From an uncultured Lachnospiraceae bacterium (GTDB lineage Bacteria > Bacillota > Clostridia > Lachnospirales > Lachnospiraceae), in NCBI GenBank assembly GCA_905209865.1, contig CAJLUP010000072.1, positions 1-9,075 of the forward strand: DNA of 9,075 bases, written 5' to 3'. The notes below the pieces were generated by a model that saw only the letters and a list, made by a program, of their open reading frames with translations, made no database searches and had not been told where the DNA came from. The translations under genes and the position numbers were made by a program. Positions 5,957 through 9,075 of the stretch are shown one piece after another. Every line of letters begins with the position of its first letter. Positions within the stretch are counted from its first letter, which is position 1.

Positions 5957-8116
5957 CTACAGGTGAAGCACTCTTTCTTTAATCTCCTGCGTTCTTCCCT
6001 GATTCCAGAACTGTGTTCCGATATAACCGCATGTACGTCTTGCAACATTCAGCGTATCCTGATTGCGGTTTCCGCAATGCGGGCATTCCCACTCAAGCTT
6101 TCCATCCTCAGATGTCACGATCTGGATCTCTCCGTCAAATCCACATTCCTGGCAGTAGTCACTCTTCGTATTCAGTTCCGCATACATGATATTATCATAG
6201 ATAAAACGGATCACCTGAAGAACAGCCGGAATGTTATCCTGCATATTCGGCACTTCTACATAACTGATCGCTCCGCCTGTGGAAAGCGCCTGGAACCGGG
6301 ATTCAAATCTCAGTTTATCGAAGGCATCGATCGGCTCGCATACGTTTACATGATAACTGTTTGTAATATAGCTTTTATCTGTCACACCCGGAACAAGACC
6401 GAATCTTTTCTGAAGGCATTTTGCGAATTTGTATGTCGTACTCTCGATCGGAGAACCATAAATGCTAAAACCAATGTTCGTCTCTGCTTTCCATCTGTCA
6501 CAAGCCTGATTCATATACTTCATTACATCAAGAGCAAACTGTGTTGCAGACGGATCCGTATGGGATTTTCCTGTCATATATTTCACACACTCATACAAAC
6601 CTGCATATCCGAGAGAAATCGTAGAATATCCGCCGTAAAGCAGCTTATCGATCGTCTCTCCCTTTTTCAGACGAGCCAAAGCACCAAACTGCCACAGGAT
6701 CGGAGCCGCGTCAGAAAGAGTTCCTTTCAGACGGTTATGTCTGCACATCAATGCACGGTAGCAAAGATCCAGCCTCTCGTCAAATATCTTCCAGAATTTA
6801 TCCTCATCTCCGCCTGAAGACAGAGCTACATCTACAAGGTTGATCGTCACAACACCCTGATTGAAACGTCCGTAGAACTTATAGTTTCCGTTTTCATCTT
6901 TCCATGGACTAAGCGCGCTGCGGCATCCCATAACAGGGAAGCAGTTGCCTTCTTTGAGTTCTTTCATCTTCTTCTCGGAAATATAATCCGGGACAAGACG
7001 TTTCGACGTACATTTTGCCGCAAGTTCTGTCAGATAGAAATACGGAGCGCCCTCTTCGATGTTGTCCTCTTCCAACACATAGATCAGTTTCGGGAACGCC
7101 GGTGTCACCCATACGCCGGCCTCGTTTTTCACTCCTTTGTAGCGCTGTTTTAATGTCTCTTCAATGATCATTGCAAGATCTTTTTTCTCCTGCTCGTTTT
7201 TCGCTTCATTAAGATACATAAATACTGTAAGGAACGGAGCCTGACCGTTTGTCGTCATCAGAGTGATCACCTGATATTCGATCGTCTGCACTCCTTTTAT
7301 AATCTCTTTTTTCAGACGTCCTTCCACGATATCATTGAGCACCTGCTTCGGATAATCAATCCCTACCATCTCCATCTCCTGAAGAACTTCTGTGCGGATC
7401 TTGTCTCTTGACACCTGAACGAACGGTGCAAGATGCGCGAGGGAAATGCTCTGTCCGCCATACTGATTGCTTGCCACCTGTGCAATAATCTGCGTTGCAA
7501 TATTACATGCCGTAGAGAAACTATGCGGCTTTTCAATCATTGTTCCGCTGATAACTGTTCCGTTCTGAAGCATATCTTCCAAATTCACAAGATCACAGTT
7601 ATGCATATGCTGCGCATAATAATCCGAATCATGAAAATGAATGATCCCTTCTTTATCTGCCTCTACGATATCTTCCGGGAGAAGCATTCTCTGTGTCAGG
7701 TCACGGCTCACCTCTCCGGCCATATAATCGCGCTGTACACTGTTAACCGCCGGATTCTTATTAGAATTTTCCTGTTTTACATCTTCATTGTTGCATTCGA
7801 TCAGGGAAAGGATTCTATTATCCGTCGTGTTAGCCTTACGCACAAGTGATCTCTTATAGCGATATCTCACATATCTTCTTGCCAGCTCAAACGCGCCTGT
7901 CGCCATGATCTGATCTTCCACAAGATCCTGTATCTCCTCAACGGAAACTGCACGGTTCAGCTTATTACACTTAAATTCAACAAATTCTGCGATATCTTCG
8001 ATCTGAGAATCTGTCAGGCTTCTTCCTTCTGAAGAAGAATCCGCTTTCGTCACAGCAACGACAATCTTCTTAATGTCAAATACTTCTTCTGCTCCATTTC
8101 TCTTGATAATCTTCAT
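5957..8116 (-). CDS. nrdD: Anaerobic ribonucleoside-triphosphate reductase (class III, glycyl radical)
   Basis: This 719-residue enzyme reduces ribonucleoside triphosphates to deoxyribonucleotides under anaerobic conditions, using a glycyl radical installed by NrdG. An ATP-cone allosteric domain occupies about residues 1-92 (MKIIKRNGAEEVFD onward). The barrel core has FHDSDYYAQHMHNCDLVNLED, carrying candidate active-site Cys174, and NCFPVMGCRSALSPW, carrying candidate finger-loop Cys398. Four cysteines near the C-terminus, Cys655 and Cys658 (CQEC) and Cys678 and Cys681 (CPHC), form the structural zinc site. The glycyl radical motif RRTCGYIG places the radical on Gly697, 22 residues from the end. 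Length is normal for the family. The ATG at 8116 has GAGGAG 9 nt upstream. It heads the operon that ends with nrdG. The upstream region carries a promoter and two NrdR-like operators, so NrdR repression is likely. Confidence 0.98.
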   Translation of the reverse strand: MKIIKRNGAEEVFDIKKIVVAVTKADSSSEGRSLTDSQIEDIAEFVEFKCNKLNRAVSVEEIQDLVEDQIMATGAFELARRYVRYRYKRSLVRKANTTDNRILSLIECNNEDVKQENSNKNPAVNSVQRDYMAGEVSRDLTQRMLLPEDIVEADKEGIIHFHDSDYYAQHMHNCDLVNLEDMLQNGTVISGTMIEKPHSFSTACNIATQIIAQVASNQYGGQSISLAHLAPFVQVSRDKIRTEVLQEMEMVGIDYPKQVLNDIVEGRLKKEIIKGVQTIEYQVITLMTTNGQAPFLTVFMYLNEAKNEQEKKDLAMIIEETLKQRYKGVKNEAGVWVTPAFPKLIYVLEEDNIEEGAPYFYLTELAAKCTSKRLVPDYISEKKMKELKEGNCFPVMGCRSALSPWKDENGNYKFYGRFNQGVVTINLVDVALSSGGDEDKFWKIFDERLDLCYRALMCRHNRLKGTLSDAAPILWQFGALARLKKGETIDKLLYGGYSTISLGYAGLYECVKYMTGKSHTDPSATQFALDVMKYMNQACDRWKAETNIGFSIYGSPIESTTYKFAKCLQKRFGLVPGVTDKSYITNSYHVNVCEPIDAFDKLRFESRFQALSTGGAISYVEVPNMQDNIPAVLQVIRFIYDNIMYAELNTKSDYCQECGFDGEIQIVTSEDGKLEWECPHCGNRNQDTLNVARRTCGYIGTQFWNQGRTQEIKERVLHL

Positions 8117-8233
8117 ATTCTGCCTCTCCTCATCTATCTTTTTTTCATATGCATTCCGCTTCTCTGCTCCTGCGGAAAGTTTGCCTCATATCTCGCATCA
8201 CACGGCTTTCATGTTCCGCGCTGTCTAAATCCT
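8117..8233 (-). other. nrdD 5' untranslated leader, no gene seen
   Basis: About 110 nt separate the predicted transcription start (near 8227) from the nrdD ATG. The leader ends in a good ribosome binding site (GAGGAGAGG, 8123-8131). It contains a short inverted repeat, TTCCGC (8154-8159) and GCGGAA (8172-8177), with a 12-nt loop. That repeat is too weak to assign a function. I recognise no riboswitch, in particular no cobalamin riboswitch element. Two tiny frames (4 and 17 codons) lack ribosome binding sites. Confidence 0.5.
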
Positions 8234-8262
8234 ATTCTAATACAAAATATAGTATAATGCAA
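8234..8262 (-). promoter_or_regulatory. Probable nrdD-nrdG promoter
   Basis: On the minus strand, TTGCAT (8262-8257) and TAGAAT (8239-8234) are separated by exactly 17 nt, matching a sigma-A promoter with four of six consensus bases in the -35 and five of six in the -10. The spacer is almost wholly filled by an NrdR-like palindrome, as expected for a repressible nrd promoter. An alternative -10 (TATACT, one helical turn upstream) has no acceptable -35. Confidence 0.65.
8240..8255. promoter_or_regulatory. NrdR box 1
   Basis: The 16-mer ATACAAAATATAGTAT matches the known NrdR-box consensus ACACWATATATWGTGT at 13 of 16 positions, with 11 of the 12 core positions. It lies between the -35 and -10 of the predicted nrdD promoter, where bound NrdR would block RNA polymerase. 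NrdR is the nucleotide-sensing zinc/ATP-cone repressor of bacterial nrd operons. No nrdR gene is in the window. Confidence 0.75.
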
Positions 8263-8270
8263 TCCCCAAA

Positions 8271-8286
8271 ACACATGATAATGTAT
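8271..8286. promoter_or_regulatory. NrdR box 2
   Basis: The 16-mer ACACATGATAATGTAT matches the NrdR consensus at 12 of 16 positions. It is centred exactly 31 bp (three helical turns) from box 1 and sits just upstream of the -35. Paired boxes on the same DNA face are the known arrangement for NrdR operators, which raises confidence in both sites. Confidence 0.72.
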
Positions 8287-8445
8287 TTTCAGAACAACTG
8301 TATTTTTACGAAAGATTGTCGTTTTTATAGGAATATTTCCGTTTCCTTTTACACAAATAAACACCACAGATAAAATTATCTGTCACTTTACCCATTTTCT
8401 TATGAAGTACACAAAACGAAGAAATTACCGGAAATGGTCGCCAGC
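8287..8445. other. Intergenic DNA upstream of the nrdD operator, no gene seen
   Basis: This AT-rich stretch lies between NrdR box 2 and the terminator of the symporter gene. The only structure I can point to is a perfect 7-bp inverted repeat with a 4-nt loop at 8366-8383 (ACAGATA and TATCTGT). There is no convincing promoter or coding frame. A + strand frame that starts at 8149 and runs to 8373 crosses the nrdD promoter and operators and looks spurious. Confidence 0.4.
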
Positions 8446-8482
8446 AAAAAAAGCCTGCCCTATCTAATTGATAAGTACAGAC
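8446..8482 (-). terminator. Intrinsic terminator of the AgcS-family symporter gene
   Basis: On the minus strand, GTCTGTACTTATC pairs with GATAGGGCAGGC around the loop AATTA. This gives about 12 bp, including G-U pairs, with one bulged A, followed directly by seven T residues (8452-8446). It lies 33 nt after the symporter stop codon and keeps its transcript out of the nrd control region. Confidence 0.87.
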
Positions 8483-8515
8483 TTTTCTTTTTCGTTTACA
8501 ATTTCATTCTTTTCT

Positions 8516-9075
8516 TTACTTTGCCTTCTTCTGTCTTGCGAAATAGTCTTTCGTTTCGCTCACGACAACTCCGCTCAGCGCCAAAAGAGCGATCAGATTC
8601 GGAAATGCCATCAACGCGTTAAAGATATCCGCGATATTCCAGACAGCCGCAACTGTCATATACGGTCCGATAAATACTGCAAGGATATAGAGCCAGCGAT
8701 ATCCTTTCACTACAGATTGATTTCTGTTAAAGAGATATTCGATACATCTCTCACCGTAATAGTTCCAGCCAAGTATTGTCGTAAATGCAAAGAACACAAG
8801 GCAGAGCATCAAGGCAAACGAAGCCACAACCGGAGGGAATGGCAGTCCTTTTTGGAATGCAGCCACCGTAATTTCAACGCCTTCAAGTTCCGGATTCATC
8901 CAAGTACCCGCAATCACGATAGAAAGACCTGTCATCGTACAGATTACGATTGTGTCAATAAATGTTCCCGTCATAGAAACGAGTCCCTGACGAACCGGTT
9001 CTTTCGTCCTTGCCGCTGCCGCTGCGATCGGCGCGCTTCCAAGTCCTGATTCATTCGAGAAGATCCCGCGCGCAA
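8516..9075 (-). CDS. Sodium:alanine/glycine symporter (AgcS family), 5'-truncated by the window edge
   Basis: This is the C-terminal 185 residues of a membrane transporter that couples uptake of alanine, glycine or a related small amino acid to sodium. The frame is open to the right edge. The first visible residues, ARGIFSNESGLGSAPIAAAA, carry the family's strongly conserved segment; PVRQGLVSMTGTFIDTIVIC follows. At least four hydrophobic segments are visible: TFIDTIVICTMTGLSIVIAG, VASFALMLCLVFFAFTTILGW, YRWLYILAVFIGPYMTVAAVW, and the last, ALMAFPNLIALLALSGVVV. The tail is charged and cytoplasmic-like (KDYFARQKKAK). Full-length members have about 450-480 residues, so roughly 60% is missing on the right. 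An internal ATG at 8974 is not the start. Relatives carry names such as alsT, glnT and dagA; the substrate cannot be fixed from this part, so no symbol is given. Confidence 0.93.
   Translation of the reverse strand, partial: ARGIFSNESGLGSAPIAAAAARTKEPVRQGLVSMTGTFIDTIVICTMTGLSIVIAGTWMNPELEGVEITVAAFQKGLPFPPVVASFALMLCLVFFAFTTILGWNYYGERCIEYLFNRNQSVVKGYRWLYILAVFIGPYMTVAAVWNIADIFNALMAFPNLIALLALSGVVVSETKDYFARQKKAK

Noticed and set aside
5797..6048. 83-codon minus-strand frame across the nrdD end
   Set aside because: It overlaps the conserved C-terminal glycyl radical region of nrdD in another frame and has no ribosome binding site. The 58-codon frame nearby is better placed.
5840..6817. 325-codon + strand frame opposite nrdD and the nrdD-nrdG spacer
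   Set aside because: It is antisense to conserved nrdD sequence, has no family resemblance, and its composition fits a shadow frame.
8149..8373. 74-codon + strand frame upstream of nrdD
   Set aside because: It runs through the nrdD leader, promoter and both NrdR-like boxes, and its product resembles nothing known.
8468..9049. 193-codon + strand frame opposite the symporter
   Set aside because: It is antisense to recognisable AgcS-family coding sequence, and its basic, His/Arg/Cys-rich product is typical of a shadow.

Overview
The window looks like ordinary chromosome from an anaerobic Bacillota, most likely a Clostridia of the Lachnospiraceae type. The reasons are moderate GC, strong AGGAGG-type ribosome binding sites, sigma-A-like promoters, an oxygen-sensitive class III ribonucleotide reductase, and protein sequences that read like gut Clostridia. 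This is inference from sequence flavour; no 16S or phylogenetic marker was available.

Layout, left to right. (1) Positions 1-552, + strand: the 3' two-thirds of proB (glutamate 5-kinase, proline synthesis), cut by the window edge. (2) 593-637: a strong 17-bp hairpin between convergent proB and carB, probably a two-way terminator. (3) 667-4937, minus strand: the carAB operon for carbamoyl phosphate synthase. The carA stop and carB start overlap by one base (TAATG). A near-consensus promoter (5128-5156) lies about 190 nt upstream of carA, and the leader between them contains a stem-loop. (4) 5230-8116, minus strand: the anaerobic ribonucleotide reductase operon, nrdD then nrdG. Between them is a candidate 58-aa small ORF that overlaps the start of nrdG. 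(5) 8117-8515: a non-coding block holding the nrdD leader, a promoter (8234-8262), two NrdR-box-like palindromes exactly 31 bp apart, and the terminator of the next gene. (6) 8516-9075, minus strand: the C-terminal part of a sodium:alanine/glycine symporter (AgcS family), cut by the right edge.

How the genes work together. CarAB makes carbamoyl phosphate for pyrimidine and arginine synthesis. NrdD and its activase NrdG make deoxyribonucleotides without oxygen. ProB starts proline synthesis from glutamate, and the symporter imports small amino acids. These are core metabolic units placed side by side; I see no mobile element, CRISPR array, defence island, phage gene or RNA gene.

I did not find a convincing new biological system. 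The points most worth a second look are the nrdD-nrdG intergenic small ORF with its hairpin, the well-formed tandem NrdR operator, and the structured leader of carAB, which has no recognisable PyrR site.
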